From positions 248,001 through 312,000 of the forward strand of contig NZ_PZYY01000002.1 in NCBI RefSeq assembly GCF_003047265.1: a stretch of 64,000 nt of DNA. The letters run 5' to 3'. Every line of letters begins with the position of its first letter. Within the stretch, counting starts at the first letter, position 1. The notes beneath the pieces were generated by a model. The model saw only the letters and a program-made list of their open reading frames with translations, did not search any database and was not told the DNA's origin. The position numbers and the translations under genes are program-made. Source of the DNA: Nocardioides terrigena. Its GTDB lineage: Bacteria; Actinomycetota; Actinomycetes; Propionibacteriales; Nocardioidaceae. This document shows, one piece after another, positions 7,880 through 16,884 of this stretch.

Positions 7880-8425
7880 TCAGCGGGTGAGGCGGGCCAC
7901 CGCGTCCGCGATGAGGCGGCGCATGTCGTCGTACACGTCGGGCAGGCCGTCGACCGGCCACCAGCGGACGTCGAGCGACTCCTCGCTCACCCGGTGCTCC
8001 CCGTCGCGGGGCGCCGTGGCCAGGAAGCGCACGTCGAGGTGGTGCACGGTCGTGCCGGGCGCGCAGAACTCCACGGCGTGCTCGTCGAGGTCGAGCGGCT
8101 CGGGGTCGAAGTCGAGGTCGGTGAGCCCGGACTCCTCGTGGGCCTCGCGGAGCGCGACCCCGGCCAGGGTGGTGTCGCTGGGCTCGCAGTGACCGCCGAA
8201 GGCGAACCAGCCCCCGGCCTTGCGGTGGTGGTTGAGGAGCACCGCGTCGGCCTCGGGGGTCAGCACGATGGTGCCGGCGGTGAGGTGGTCGGGCAGGCAC
8301 TCGCGGGTCATGCCCGCCGGCTGGGCGTCGAGGTGCGCGACGAAGCGGTCCCGCAGCTCGGCGTCACGCGGGCTCGGGGGAGTCCACCCGGCCAGCACGG
8401 CCCGGGCGTCGGAGTGGAGGGTCAC
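7880..8425 (-). CDS. Nudix hydrolase
   Basis: 181 residues from GTG 8425. The start overlaps the stop of the upstream metalloprotease gene (GTGA), which implies translational coupling. The Nudix box is GGHCEPSDTTLAGVALREAH followed by EESGL, intact for metal binding. N-terminal residues about 1-45 form a helical extension. The substrate cannot be inferred; related proteins hydrolyse nucleotide derivatives. It converges with the YgjP-like gene, with a 6-bp gap. Confidence 0.88.
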   Translation of the reverse strand: MTLHSDARAVLAGWTPPSPRDAELRDRFVAHLDAQPAGMTRECLPDHLTAGTIVLTPEADAVLLNHHRKAGGWFAFGGHCEPSDTTLAGVALREAHEESGLTDLDFDPEPLDLDEHAVEFCAPGTTVHHLDVRFLATAPRDGEHRVSEESLDVRWWPVDGLPDVYDDMRRLIADAVARLTR

Positions 8426-9750
8426 TCGGTCGGGCGGTCGGGACCGGCGTCCCCGTCGGCGGACGGGCCGTCGAGCAGGTCGCGCAGCCCGGCCTCGAAG
8501 TCCTCGTCGGACAGCGACTCGGGTGCCACCGCGGTCTCGCGGAAGCCGAGCGGGTCGTCGAGGTCCGCGCCCGTGGGCAGCAGGTCGGGGTGCATCCACA
8601 CGCCGTCGCGGCCCTCGGTGCCCTGCCGGGCGCGCAGCGAGCCCCACAGGACGGAGGCGTCGCGGAGCCGGCGCGGGCGCAGCTCGAGGCCGACGAGGGT
8701 GGCAAAGGTCTGCTCGGCCGGACCGCCCGCGGCGCGACGGCGGCGTACGGCCTCCTGCATCTTGGCCGCGGACGGCATCCGCTCCTCCGTGGCCTGGCCG
8801 ACGACCTCGTCGACCCAGCCCTCGACGAGCGCGAGGGTGACCTCGAGGCGCTCCAGGGCCGCCTGCTGGGCGGGCGACTTGGACAGGTCGAAGAGCCCGC
8901 CGTCCATCGCCTCCTGCATGGAGGCGGGGTTCATCGGGTCGATGCCGCGGAGCTTCTCCTCCATGCCGGCCGTGTTGATCTCGATGCCGCTGCCGTACGC
9001 CGCGACGGCGCCGATGAGGTGCTCGCGCAGCCACGGCACGTGGGCGAAGAGCCGCTGGTGGGCGGCCTCGCGCAGGGCGAGGTAGAGCAGCACGTCGTCG
9101 GCGCTGACGTCGAGCTCCTCGGCGAAGGCGGCGACGTTGAGCGGCAGCAGGGCCGCCTTGCCGGCCGGTCCGAGGGGCAGACCGATGTCGGAGGCGCCGA
9201 GGACGTCGCCGGCGAGGCCGCCGATGCCCTGGCCGACCTGGCTGGCGACCATGGCACCGGTCGCCTTGCCGAGCATGCCGAGCAGGGGGCCGGCCATGGC
9301 GCGGGCCTCCTCGGGGAGGGCGTCGCCGAGGGCGTTGACCGTCGAACCGGCGACCGGCTCGACGAGGCGCTTCCAGACGTCGAGGGTCTCCACGATCCAC
9401 TCGGCCCGGCTCCAGGCGGCCGTCGAGGTGACGCCGGAGGAGAAGTCGGTGGTCTCGTCGAGCCAGTGGTCGGCGAGGCGCACGGCGTCGGCGATCGCGT
9501 CCTTCTGGGCCTGGCTGGGCGTCGGGTCGGGCTGCTGGGCGGCGACCTTGCGTGCGATGTCGGAGACCACGGCCCAGTTGATCGGGCCGTCGTGGGGCTG
9601 CATCAGGGACTGCATCTGGGCCATCAGCGCGGAGAGGTCGGGCATGCCGCCCATCCCCGCGCCTCCCTGCAGGCCCCCGAAGAGAGCCTCGAAGGGGGTG
9701 CCCTTGAACGGGTTCTGCTCGTCGGGTCCGTCGCCGGGGTTGCTGCTCAT
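8422..9750 (-). CDS. Zincin-type-2 metalloprotease (Rv3195-like)
   Basis: 442 residues from ATG 9750; a GTG at 9768 would add six residues. The N-terminus is Gly/Met/Gln-rich (GGLQGGAGMGGMPDLSALM). The central part has the family helix ALREAAHQRLFAHVPWLREH and the GIEINTAGMEEKLRGIDPM segment typical of the actinobacterial family described as 'zinc-dependent metalloprotease, coenzyme F420 biosynthesis-associated'. The orthologous mycobacterial gene lies beside the PDZ protease, as here. The F420 link of the family name is by co-occurrence only. The stop overlaps the start of the Nudix gene. Confidence 0.85.
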   Translation of the reverse strand: MSSNPGDGPDEQNPFKGTPFEALFGGLQGGAGMGGMPDLSALMAQMQSLMQPHDGPINWAVVSDIARKVAAQQPDPTPSQAQKDAIADAVRLADHWLDETTDFSSGVTSTAAWSRAEWIVETLDVWKRLVEPVAGSTVNALGDALPEEARAMAGPLLGMLGKATGAMVASQVGQGIGGLAGDVLGASDIGLPLGPAGKAALLPLNVAAFAEELDVSADDVLLYLALREAAHQRLFAHVPWLREHLIGAVAAYGSGIEINTAGMEEKLRGIDPMNPASMQEAMDGGLFDLSKSPAQQAALERLEVTLALVEGWVDEVVGQATEERMPSAAKMQEAVRRRRAAGGPAEQTFATLVGLELRPRRLRDASVLWGSLRARQGTEGRDGVWMHPDLLPTGADLDDPLGFRETAVAPESLSDEDFEAGLRDLLDGPSADGDAGPDRPTE

Positions 9751-9806
9751 GCCCTCCACGGTACTCACCGACGCCAGATCCCGGCGGGCGTCCCTAGACT
9801 CCGGGC

Positions 9807-10271
9807 ATGAGCGCCAGCAACGTCGTCCGCCTCGTCGACATCCGGGAGGTGCCCCTCGACGTCGCCGAGGTGGTGGCCGCGCTCGACGACCTCGCCGCCG
9901 GGGGGCTGACGCTGTTCGTCGGGATGGTGCGCGACCACGACGGCCCGGCGACGGCGGCGGGGGAGGGGCCGGCTCCCGACAAGCCGGTCACCAGCCTCGA
10001 CTACAGCGCCCACCCGACGGCCCTGGCCCGCCTGCGCGAGGTGTGCGAGCGGATCGCGGAGGAGCACGACGTCCACGGTGTCGCGGCCGTCCACCGCGTC
10101 GGCCACCTCGAGCTCGGGGACGTCGCCGTCGTGGTCGCGACCACCGCCAGCCACCGCGGCGAGGCCTTCACCGCGTCGAAGGCCCTCATCGACACGCTCA
10201 AGGCCGAGGTACCTATCTGGAAGCACCAGCGTTTCGCGGACGGTGACGAGGAGTGGGTCGGCCTACCCTGA
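9807..10271 (+). CDS. moaE: Molybdopterin synthase catalytic subunit MoaE
   Basis: 154 residues from ATG 9807. MoaE signatures: GLTLFVGMVRDHD near residue 32, the LDYSAHPTALARL core, AVHRVGHLELGDVAVVVAT, and the C-terminal EVPIWKHQ that contains the active-site lysine. The enzyme transfers two sulfurs from thiocarboxylated MoaD to precursor Z to make molybdopterin. No moaD or other Mo-cofactor gene is adjacent, so the partner is encoded elsewhere. Confidence 0.92.
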   Translation: MSASNVVRLVDIREVPLDVAEVVAALDDLAAGGLTLFVGMVRDHDGPATAAGEGPAPDKPVTSLDYSAHPTALARLREVCERIAEEHDVHGVAAVHRVGHLELGDVAVVVATTASHRGEAFTASKALIDTLKAEVPIWKHQRFADGDEEWVGLP

Positions 10272-10275
10272 GCAG

Positions 10276-10533
10276 GTGGAGATCCTCTGGTGGCTCGTAC
10301 CCCCGGTCGTGGTGACGGCCGGCGCGATGGTCTGGGTGGCCTGGCTGGGCCGCGAGGGCCGCGGCGAGGTCGACCGCGACCAGCAGATCGAGCGCCTGAC
10401 CCGGGCCATGGCCAAGGAGATGCCGACCTCGCGCCAGCCCCGTCCCGTCCGCACCCACGACCGCAGCACCGGCATCGCCGTACGCCCGACCAGGGCCGGG
10501 GACGCCGCCCCGGACCGTCGCCGGGCCTCGTGA
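10276..10533 (+). CDS. Small single-pass membrane protein
   Basis: 85 residues from GTG 10276, four bases after the moaE stop. One transmembrane segment (ILWWLVPPVVVTAGAMVWVAWL) occupies residues 3-24. A basic, proline-rich cytosolic tail follows. No family is recognised. The spacing suggests co-transcription with moaE. GC3 is high, supporting coding potential. Confidence 0.65.
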   Translation: MEILWWLVPPVVVTAGAMVWVAWLGREGRGEVDRDQQIERLTRAMAKEMPTSRQPRPVRTHDRSTGIAVRPTRAGDAAPDRRRAS

Positions 10534-10592
10534 CGCGCACTCCCCGCGGACTCCCCATGAGTCGGCTTGTCATCGTTTGAGAGGCTGACGCC

Positions 10593-11642
10593 ATGAGTCA
10601 GCGGAGGACGGCGGCATTTCTCGCCCTGCCGTTGCTCCTCGTCCTCCTGGTGATGGTCGCGATCCAGCCGCTTCCCTACGTCACCTACAGCCCCGGGCCG
10701 ACCGTCGACATCCTCTCCACGCGCGACGGCGAGGAGACGGTGCAGGTCTCCGGGCACGAGGCCTACTACGACGACGGGGAGCTCCGCCTGACCACGATCT
10801 ACGTCGACCAGCCGCAGGAGCGGGTGACCCTCGACCGCCTCGTCGCCGCCTGGCTCGACCCCACCGAGGCGGTCTACCCGCGCTCGGCCGTCTACGCCCC
10901 CGACGAGACCGACGAGACCAACGACACCGAGTCGGCCGTGCAGATGGTGTCGTCGCAGGACGCCGCCGTGGCGACCGCCCTGACCGAGCTCGGGTACGAC
11001 GTGCAGCCGGTCGTCGAGGTCCTCAACGTCCAGGACGACTACCCGGCCGCCGGGAAGCTCCGGGTGCGCGACGTCCTCCAGCGCATCGGCGGCACCGGGA
11101 TCGAGACCCCCCAGGACGTCGTCGACGCCGTCGACGCCGCCCCGCTCGGCGAGCCGCTCGACTTCACCGTGCTCCGCGAGGGCAAGCAGGTTGACCTCCA
11201 GGTGACCCCGGAGGAGTTCGACGGCGACAAGCGGATCGGCATCACCCCCGGTCCGGGCTTCACGTTCCCCTTCGAGGTCAGCGTCGACATCGGCGACGGC
11301 ATCGGCGGACCCAGCGCCGGCCTGATGTTCTCGCTGGCCATCTACGACACCCTCACCCCGGGGTCGCTCACCGGGGGTGAGGTGGTCGCCGGCAGCGGCA
11401 CCATCGACGCCGACGGTCGCACCGGACCCATCGGGGGCATCCAGCAGAAGATCGCCGGGGCGGAGGAGTCCGGGGCCCGCCTCTTCATGGTGGCCCCCGA
11501 CAACTGCCCCGACACGACGGGGCTCGACACCGGCGACATGCGCCTGGTGCGGGCCGACACGATGCACGACGCGGTGGAGGCGATCCAGACCTGGGTCGAC
11601 GACCCCGACGCCCCACTCCCGACCTGCGAGGAGCAGTCATGA
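10593..11642 (+). CDS. Membrane-anchored PDZ/Lon-like serine protease (YlbL/Rv3194c type)
   Basis: 349 residues from ATG 10593. An N-terminal membrane anchor spans residues 8-25. A PDZ-like region follows (GKLRVRDVLQRIGGTGIETP). The C-terminal Lon-type proteolytic domain has the catalytic serine in GGPSAGLMFSLAIYD and the lysine in GPIGGIQQKIAGA. The active domain faces outside the membrane by family topology. Its 3' end overlaps the PPA1309 start by four bases (ATGA), and that gene overlaps UPF0182, forming a coupled operon found in many actinobacteria. Confidence 0.9.
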   Translation: MSQRRTAAFLALPLLLVLLVMVAIQPLPYVTYSPGPTVDILSTRDGEETVQVSGHEAYYDDGELRLTTIYVDQPQERVTLDRLVAAWLDPTEAVYPRSAVYAPDETDETNDTESAVQMVSSQDAAVATALTELGYDVQPVVEVLNVQDDYPAAGKLRVRDVLQRIGGTGIETPQDVVDAVDAAPLGEPLDFTVLREGKQVDLQVTPEEFDGDKRIGITPGPGFTFPFEVSVDIGDGIGGPSAGLMFSLAIYDTLTPGSLTGGEVVAGSGTIDADGRTGPIGGIQQKIAGAEESGARLFMVAPDNCPDTTGLDTGDMRLVRADTMHDAVEAIQTWVDDPDAPLPTCEEQS

Positions 11643-12187
11643 CCGAGATCACGATCCCGCAGGATCCTGCACTGGCCGCCGCCGTGCTCGAGATCGAGAA
11701 CCACATCGCCGAGGCCGGCTGGGACCAGCCGGCCCGTCTCTACGCGCTGGTCGACACCGCGCGCATCGTCGCGCAGGAGCCCGACCTGGCCGCGCAGATG
11801 GGGCTGGACTCCGCCTCGGAGGACGGCTCGTTCACCCCGGTGGAGCAGGACGCCCTGCCGCCCGAGCAGTCGCTCGAGGTCACCCTCCAGTCGATCGTGT
11901 GGCCCGACGACGTCGCCGGCTGCGCCGCCGTGGTCGAGCGGCTCGTCCTCCCGCCCGAGGTCGACCCGGAGATCCCCGAGGACCCCGCCGACGCCGAGCG
12001 GTTCGCCCGCGAGCACCCCCTGCGCCAGGAGGTGCGGATCGTGGCCGGCGCCACCCGCGCCGGCGCCACCTACTGCGCACTGCGCCTGCGCGCCCACGAC
12101 GACGACCAGTCGGTGGTCGACGGGACCGAGCTCGTCCCGGGCCTCCTCGACCTCCTCCGCAGCACCCTCGAGGGAGACACCCAGTGA
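11639..12187 (+). CDS. PPA1309 family protein
   Basis: 182 residues from ATG 11639, overlapping the PDZ protease stop. It matches the actinobacterial PPA1309 family: AVLEIENHIAEAGWDQPARLYALVDT at the N-terminus, then the segment with SIVWPDDVAGCAAVVERLVLP and a C-terminal CALRLRAHDDD. The family is cytosolic and has no assigned function. It is nearly always between the PDZ protease and UPF0182, suggesting that it serves that membrane complex. Confidence 0.85.
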   Translation: MTEITIPQDPALAAAVLEIENHIAEAGWDQPARLYALVDTARIVAQEPDLAAQMGLDSASEDGSFTPVEQDALPPEQSLEVTLQSIVWPDDVAGCAAVVERLVLPPEVDPEIPEDPADAERFAREHPLRQEVRIVAGATRAGATYCALRLRAHDDDQSVVDGTELVPGLLDLLRSTLEGDTQ

Positions 12188-15105
12188 GTGGCATGTTCGA
12201 CCAGCCGGACCAGCCCGCGAAGCAGCAGGAGCCGCCGCAGCGCAGCGGTCGCTCGCGGGCCCTGATCATCACCGCCGGCGTGATCGTCGCGCTCTTCATC
12301 GCCCTCACCGGCTTCTCGACGTTCTGGACCGAGCGGCTGTGGTTCAGCTCGGTCGGCTACTCCGAGGTGTTCAGCACCCTGCTGTGGACCCGGGTCGGCC
12401 TCTTCCTGGTCTTCGGCGGGCTGATGGCCGCGGTCGTGGCGCTCAACATCGCGCTGGCCTACCGCTTCCGGCCGTTCTTCCTCAACGCCGCCGCGGCAGA
12501 CCTCAACCTCGAGCGCTACCGCGACGCGATCACCCCGATCATGGGGTGGCTGCTCGCCGGCATCTCGCTGCTGATGGGCGCCTTCGCGGGCGCCTCGGCG
12601 TCGGGCCAGTGGCGGGCCTACTCGCTGTGGCGGCACTCGCAGCCGTTCGGGACCGAGGACCCCTACTTCGGTCGCGACGCCGGCTTCTACGTCTTCGACC
12701 TGCCCTGGTGGCACTACGTCACCGACTTCGTGATGGCGCTGGCGATCATCGGGCTGATGGCCGCGGCGGTCACGCACTACCTCTACGGCGGCATCCGGCT
12801 GTCCGCGAGCAGCGACCGGGTCTCGGGGGCGGCCCAGGTCCACATCTCGGTGCTGCTCGGTGTCTTCGTGCTCGCCAAGGCCGCCGACTACTGGCTCGAC
12901 CGCTTCGACCTCGTGACCGGCACCGGGTCGTTGTTCACCGGCATGGGCTACACCGACGACAACGCCGTGCTGCCGGCCAAGGAGATCCTCACCGGCATCG
13001 CCCTGATCTGCGCCGTGCTGTTCTTCCTCAACATCTGGCGCCGCACCTGGATGCTGCCCTCGCTGGGGATCGCGCTCTTCGCGCTCTCGGCGATCCTGCT
13101 CGGCCTCATCGTCCCCGGCGTGGTCCAGCAGTTCCAGGTCAGCCCGAACGTCCCCGACAAGGAGGGGCCGTACATCGCCGCGAACATCGAGGCGACGCGG
13201 GCGGCGTACGACCTCGACGACATCGAGATCGAGTCCTACTCGAGCGAGCCCAACACCGACGGTGAGCTCGAGACGCTCGACGCGGCCACCTCGTCGGTGC
13301 CGCTGGTCGACCCCAAGGTGGTCAGCCAGACCTTCGAGCAGCAGCAGCAGGTCCGCGCCTACTACTCGGTCCCCGACGTGCTCGACGTGGACCGCTACGA
13401 GATCGACGGCAAGGACCGGGCCGTCGTGGTCGGTGTCCGCGAGCTCGACCAGTCCGGACTCGCCGAGGGCGACCGGACCTGGTCCAACCTGCACCGTGTC
13501 TACACCCACGGCAACGGCGTCATCGCCGCCTTCGGCAACCAGCGTCCCGAGGACGACGAGCGCCAGTCCAGCAACGTCCAGTGGGCCGAGGGCCAGGAGA
13601 CCGACGAGAGCTCCCTGACCGAGCTGACCCCGGACGGCTACGAGTCGCGGGTCTACTACGGCGAGAAGTCCCCGACGTACTCCATCGTGGGCAAGGAGAG
13701 CACCGACGGCACGGACGTCGAGCTCGACCTGCCCAAGGGTGAGCGTGGCGACGAGAACCAGACCACGACGTACGACGGCGACGGGGGAGTGCCGATCGGC
13801 AACATCTTCGAGAAGGTGCTCTACGCCGTGAAGTTCGGGGAGCCCAACCTGGTGCTGTCCGGCAGCGTCCACGAGAACAGCAAGATCCTCTACGACCGTC
13901 ACCCGCGCACCATGGTGGAGAAGGTCGCCCCGTGGCTGACCGTCGACTCCGACCCCTACCCGGTGGTCGTGGACGGCCGCATCAAGTGGGTGCTCGACGG
14001 CTACACGGTCACCGACAAGTTCCCGCTCTCGCAGCGCGAGTCGCTGGAGACCATGACGGACGACTCGCTGGCCGACGACCTCGGGTTCCAGACGCTGCCG
14101 ACCGACGAGATCAACTACATGCGCAACTCCGTCAAGGCGACCGTCGACGCCTACGACGGCGAGGTGACGCTCTACGAGTGGGAGACCGACCCGATCTCCG
14201 ATGCGTGGGGCGAGGTCTTCCCCGACATCCTCCAGCCGCGCGACGAGATCCCCGACGAGCTCCTCGAGCACCTGCGCTACCCCGATGACCTGTTCAAGGT
14301 GCAGCGCTACCAGTTCGCCAAGTACCACGAGACCGACGCCAAGGAGTGGTACGACGCCTCGACCCGGTGGGAGGTCCCGACGGACCCCGAGGCGGAGGCC
14401 TTCCTCCAGCCGCCGTACCGGCTCTTCCTCGACGACACCTGGGCGTTGACCAGCGTCTACGTGCCGCGCGGGCGGGCCAACCTGGTGTCCTACGTGTCGG
14501 TCAACAGCGACGCGACCGACACCGAGAACTACGGCAAGATCTCGGTGCTCGAGCTGCAGAACGAGCGCACCGACGGCCCCGGCCAGGTGGCCAACGAGCT
14601 CAGCTCGGACGAGGACGTGCGCGAGGAGCTGCTCAGCTTCACCCAGGGCGGCGTCGACCCGGTGCCGGGCAACCTGCTCACGCTGCCGGTCGGCGACGGG
14701 CTGATGTACGTCCAGCCCCTCTACGCGAAGCGCTCGGACACCGAGTCCTCGTTCCCCATCCTGCGGTTCGTGACGGTGTCCTACGGCGACGAGATCGGCA
14801 TCGGTACGACGCTGCGCGAGGCCATCGCGGACGTCCTGGGCGTCTCGGCGTCCGACACGACGACCGGGACCCCGCCCGTCACCGAGAATCCCGACGGCGG
14901 TGGCGGCGAGACACCGACGGAGCCGGAGCCGTCCGGCTCGGTCAACGACCAGATCCGTGCGCTGCTCGCCGAGGCGGAGGCCAAGTTCGCCGCCGCCGAC
15001 CGGGCCCAGGCCAACGGCAACTCGGTGGGCTGGGCGCGGCTCATGGAGCAGGGTCGTGACCTCATCACCGAGGCCTTCGCGCTGGCGGATGCGAGGGACA
15101 GCTGA
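12184..15105 (+). CDS. UPF0182 large integral membrane protein (Rv3193c-like)
   Basis: 973 residues from GTG 12184 (GTGA overlap with PPA1309); an in-frame ATG at 12193 is possible. About seven transmembrane segments lie in residues 24-330, with the family motif TERLWFSSVGYSEVF after the first. A large extracytoplasmic domain follows (about 340-900), with landmarks AYYSVPDVLDVDRY and RFVTVSYGDEIGIG. The tail is Ala/Glu-rich and helical (DQIRALLAEAEAKFAAADRAQ). The molecular role of the family is unknown. The last gene before the tRNA, it is untouched by the island insertion. Confidence 0.93.
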   Translation: MSGMFDQPDQPAKQQEPPQRSGRSRALIITAGVIVALFIALTGFSTFWTERLWFSSVGYSEVFSTLLWTRVGLFLVFGGLMAAVVALNIALAYRFRPFFLNAAAADLNLERYRDAITPIMGWLLAGISLLMGAFAGASASGQWRAYSLWRHSQPFGTEDPYFGRDAGFYVFDLPWWHYVTDFVMALAIIGLMAAAVTHYLYGGIRLSASSDRVSGAAQVHISVLLGVFVLAKAADYWLDRFDLVTGTGSLFTGMGYTDDNAVLPAKEILTGIALICAVLFFLNIWRRTWMLPSLGIALFALSAILLGLIVPGVVQQFQVSPNVPDKEGPYIAANIEATRAAYDLDDIEIESYSSEPNTDGELETLDAATSSVPLVDPKVVSQTFEQQQQVRAYYSVPDVLDVDRYEIDGKDRAVVVGVRELDQSGLAEGDRTWSNLHRVYTHGNGVIAAFGNQRPEDDERQSSNVQWAEGQETDESSLTELTPDGYESRVYYGEKSPTYSIVGKESTDGTDVELDLPKGERGDENQTTTYDGDGGVPIGNIFEKVLYAVKFGEPNLVLSGSVHENSKILYDRHPRTMVEKVAPWLTVDSDPYPVVVDGRIKWVLDGYTVTDKFPLSQRESLETMTDDSLADDLGFQTLPTDEINYMRNSVKATVDAYDGEVTLYEWETDPISDAWGEVFPDILQPRDEIPDELLEHLRYPDDLFKVQRYQFAKYHETDAKEWYDASTRWEVPTDPEAEAFLQPPYRLFLDDTWALTSVYVPRGRANLVSYVSVNSDATDTENYGKISVLELQNERTDGPGQVANELSSDEDVREELLSFTQGGVDPVPGNLLTLPVGDGLMYVQPLYAKRSDTESSFPILRFVTVSYGDEIGIGTTLREAIADVLGVSASDTTTGTPPVTENPDGGGGETPTEPEPSGSVNDQIRALLAEAEAKFAAADRAQANGNSVGWARLMEQGRDLITEAFALADARDS

Positions 15106-15112
15106 CCCGAAT

Positions 15113-15141
15113 TTGGGTTGGTCCCACTCATCGCGTAAGGT
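15113..15141 (+). promoter_or_regulatory. Putative tRNA-fMet promoter
   Basis: TTGGGT (15113-15118), a 17-base spacer and TAAGGT (15136-15141) stand 12 bases before the mature tRNA 5' end, a normal housekeeping-promoter layout. Confidence 0.5.
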
Positions 15142-15153
15142 TCTGTTCACCGA

Positions 15154-15227
15154 CGCGGGGTGGAGCAGCTCGGTAGCTCGCTGGGCTCATAACCCAGAGG
15201 TCGCAGGTTCAAATCCTGCCCCCGCTA
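15154..15227 (+). tRNA. Initiator tRNA-fMet (CAT anticodon)
   Basis: 74 bases without CCA. The acceptor 5' strand CGCGGGG pairs with CCCCGCT, leaving the C1-U72 mismatch that marks initiators. The anticodon stem CTGGG/CCCAG has the three consecutive G:C pairs of initiator tRNA, with CAT in the loop. The T-loop is TTCAAAT. CCA is not encoded (the next bases are CAA). Its last 20 bases are also the left half of the attL repeat, so the island insertion leaves the tRNA intact. Confidence 0.97.
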
Positions 15228-15236
15228 CAAATCCGA
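15208..15236 (+). repeat. attL: 29-bp core overlapping the tRNA-fMet 3' end
   Basis: Begins at the T-loop (TTCAAATCCTGC) and runs nine bases past the tRNA. Identical to 45915-45943. The identity could extend five bases further left (gcagg vs gcagt) with one mismatch. Confidence 0.93.
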
Positions 15237-15238
15237 TT

Positions 15239-15279
15239 CAGCCCCTGACCTGCAGAGATGCAGGTCAGGGGCTGTTTCG
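15239..15279 (+). terminator. Element-borne terminator for tRNA-fMet
   Basis: Perfect 16-bp stem: CAGCCCCTGACCTGCA (15239-15254), loop GAGA, then TGCAGGTCAGGGGCTG (15259-15274) and a T-rich tail (tttcgattt). It lies just inside the island and replaces the chromosomal terminator displaced to 45941-45977. Confidence 0.85.
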
Positions 15280-15289
15280 ATTTCTCGGC

Positions 15290-15307
15290 CGTGCCATCTA
15301 CGTGCCA
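15290..15307. repeat. Putative integrase arm site, left end
   Basis: CGTGCCATCTACGTGCCA: two direct CGTGCCA heptamers separated by four bases. The same 18 bases recur at 45774-45791 in the same orientation, near the other end of the element. Paired short direct repeats flanking a core are typical of tyrosine-integrase arm sites. Confidence 0.65.
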
Positions 15308-15759
15308 CAAGCGTGATGGCTGGCAGAGCGTCGACGGCCTGGTTCGTGGGCGCTGAGCAGGAACGGCGAGGCCGCTTGAAGGAACACCGGTGGCCAGAGG
15401 ACGACGGGCGTCGACAGGCATCAGCCCCTCACCACGGCGCTCACCATCGGTCTCACCAGTCTGGTCCGATAGGGGCACGGTGTTCGCGTGCCGCGCGGCG
15501 TGTGTGTCCGGCGTACGTAGCGCCGCTGATGGTGATGTGCCTGTGAGGTGAACGTTCTGTCACCCGGCCTGCCCACTTGTGCTGCGCACTCAGCTCAGCG
15601 TCGATCCGCCCAGAATGGGGCAATGCCTCGTTCTGAACTTGGCGACATATCGCGGCCTCGAAACGTCACCCGTCGTCCCCCTGGCGAACAAGCAGTCAGG
15701 CCCCCGATGGCTCGTGATCTCGGACGTTGGCCGGGGTGCCCCATCGACTACTCGATCAT
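15308..15759. other. 452-bp region without a recognisable gene
   Basis: Between the left arm site and the first island gene. Open frames here are short and have no convincing codon bias, start context or family. No excisionase-like gene is visible. Confidence 0.5.
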
Positions 15760-16884
15760 TCACGACGCCGGCAGCAGGACCCTGCCTTGATGCGGCAACC
15801 GGTCGCATTCCAGAGTGACCTCCAGGGTGGCCGCGTCGCAGGCGAGCAGGGTCGATCTCGTCTTGCCCTCTCGGTCGACCTTGACGACCGCAAGGTTGTC
15901 GTACGACCAAGCGATCCAGACGTAGGACTTGGTCAGTGGCAGCTTCCAGATGATGCGGTTGCGCACGCCCACGATGGCCGCGCTGTGAGAGTCGCTGGAG
16001 TCCTGCGAGCTCATCGGTGCCAGCACGAATGTGCCGTCGGGGCTGAGCCTCCCCGCCGGCTCCACCCCATAGTTGTCATTGTCGAGTCGCTGTTGGTCTA
16101 GGCCCGCGGCGTCGATGAGCAGCGAGACAGGGCCGCCCTGGTTGTCTCCGTACAGCCCGGTGAGCCGGGTGGTGTCGTGGACGTCGATGGGCATCGGAGG
16201 CTCGTTCGGGTCATAGATGTCCCACACGACCGAGGACGTTCCGGTTTCCACGTCCAAGCGAGACATGCCCTGCAACCCGGAGTCGTTTTCGGAGCGCCAC
16301 ACGACCTCTGCGGGCGAGACGTGCACGAACCCGTTGCTGTCCCTCACGTGCTCGGACAAGAATCCGGGCTCGAGTGCCCACGCCTCCTCGGTGGTCCGTG
16401 AGATCTCCTCGCCGCGAGCGGTGTCGAAGACGACGAGCTCGTTGCCTTCGAACCACGCGGCGACGTCACTCTCCGGATCACCTCCCGGCCCGGTCTCCGA
16501 GCCACGGCCCACCACGCGGGGCCGACCGCCCCACGGGTGGAACCACACATCGTCGGTTGCGGGGTCTCGGTACACCGCGCCGTGACGCACCAATGCGAAC
16601 ACGCTGCCAACGCCCTCGACATCGTCCGCGACCAGCTCGACCGGGGTTCGCTCCACGCCTCCACCGTGGTGCATGCCCTCGGCGTCGTACCAGACCGCCC
16701 CGACGCCGGCGAGACCTTGCGGCCTCACCGCGCCCACCGGCTCCGGCGCTTTCACGTCACGCCCACCCGCGAGGGCGGTACCCGCCACGATGATGGCCAC
16801 CACCACGGCCGTGACCGCCAATGCAACCACCCTCCGTCGCGACATGTGGGCGCGGGAGCGCACTGCGTCGAAGTCCATGTTCAT
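15760..16884 (-). CDS. Membrane-anchored beta-propeller-like protein
   Basis: 374 residues from ATG 16884, which overlaps the upstream gene's stop (ATGA). A short basic N-terminus is followed by one membrane segment (VVALAVTAVVVAIIVAGTALAG, about residues 18-39). The rest is an extracytoplasmic domain of repeated beta-strand pattern with WFHPWGGRP, AWFEGNELVVFDTARG and VWRSENDSG. It resembles WD40/TolB-like propellers without a strong match. Coupling to the BNR-repeat gene suggests that the two work together at the cell surface. Confidence 0.7.
   Translation of the reverse strand: MNMDFDAVRSRAHMSRRRVVALAVTAVVVAIIVAGTALAGGRDVKAPEPVGAVRPQGLAGVGAVWYDAEGMHHGGGVERTPVELVADDVEGVGSVFALVRHGAVYRDPATDDVWFHPWGGRPRVVGRGSETGPGGDPESDVAAWFEGNELVVFDTARGEEISRTTEEAWALEPGFLSEHVRDSNGFVHVSPAEVVWRSENDSGLQGMSRLDVETGTSSVVWDIYDPNEPPMPIDVHDTTRLTGLYGDNQGGPVSLLIDAAGLDQQRLDNDNYGVEPAGRLSPDGTFVLAPMSSQDSSDSHSAAIVGVRNRIIWKLPLTKSYVWIAWSYDNLAVVKVDREGKTRSTLLACDAATLEVTLECDRLPHQGRVLLPAS

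Noticed and set aside
12070..15150. Minus-strand open frame of about 1,026 codons opposite UPF0182
   Set aside because: Composition (Val/Asp/Gly/His/Arg-rich, no domain) is that of a GC-driven antisense shadow; the plus strand encodes a clear UPF0182 protein.
15308..15759. Excisionase gene beside attL
   Set aside because: No small helix-turn-helix frame with a plausible start was found.
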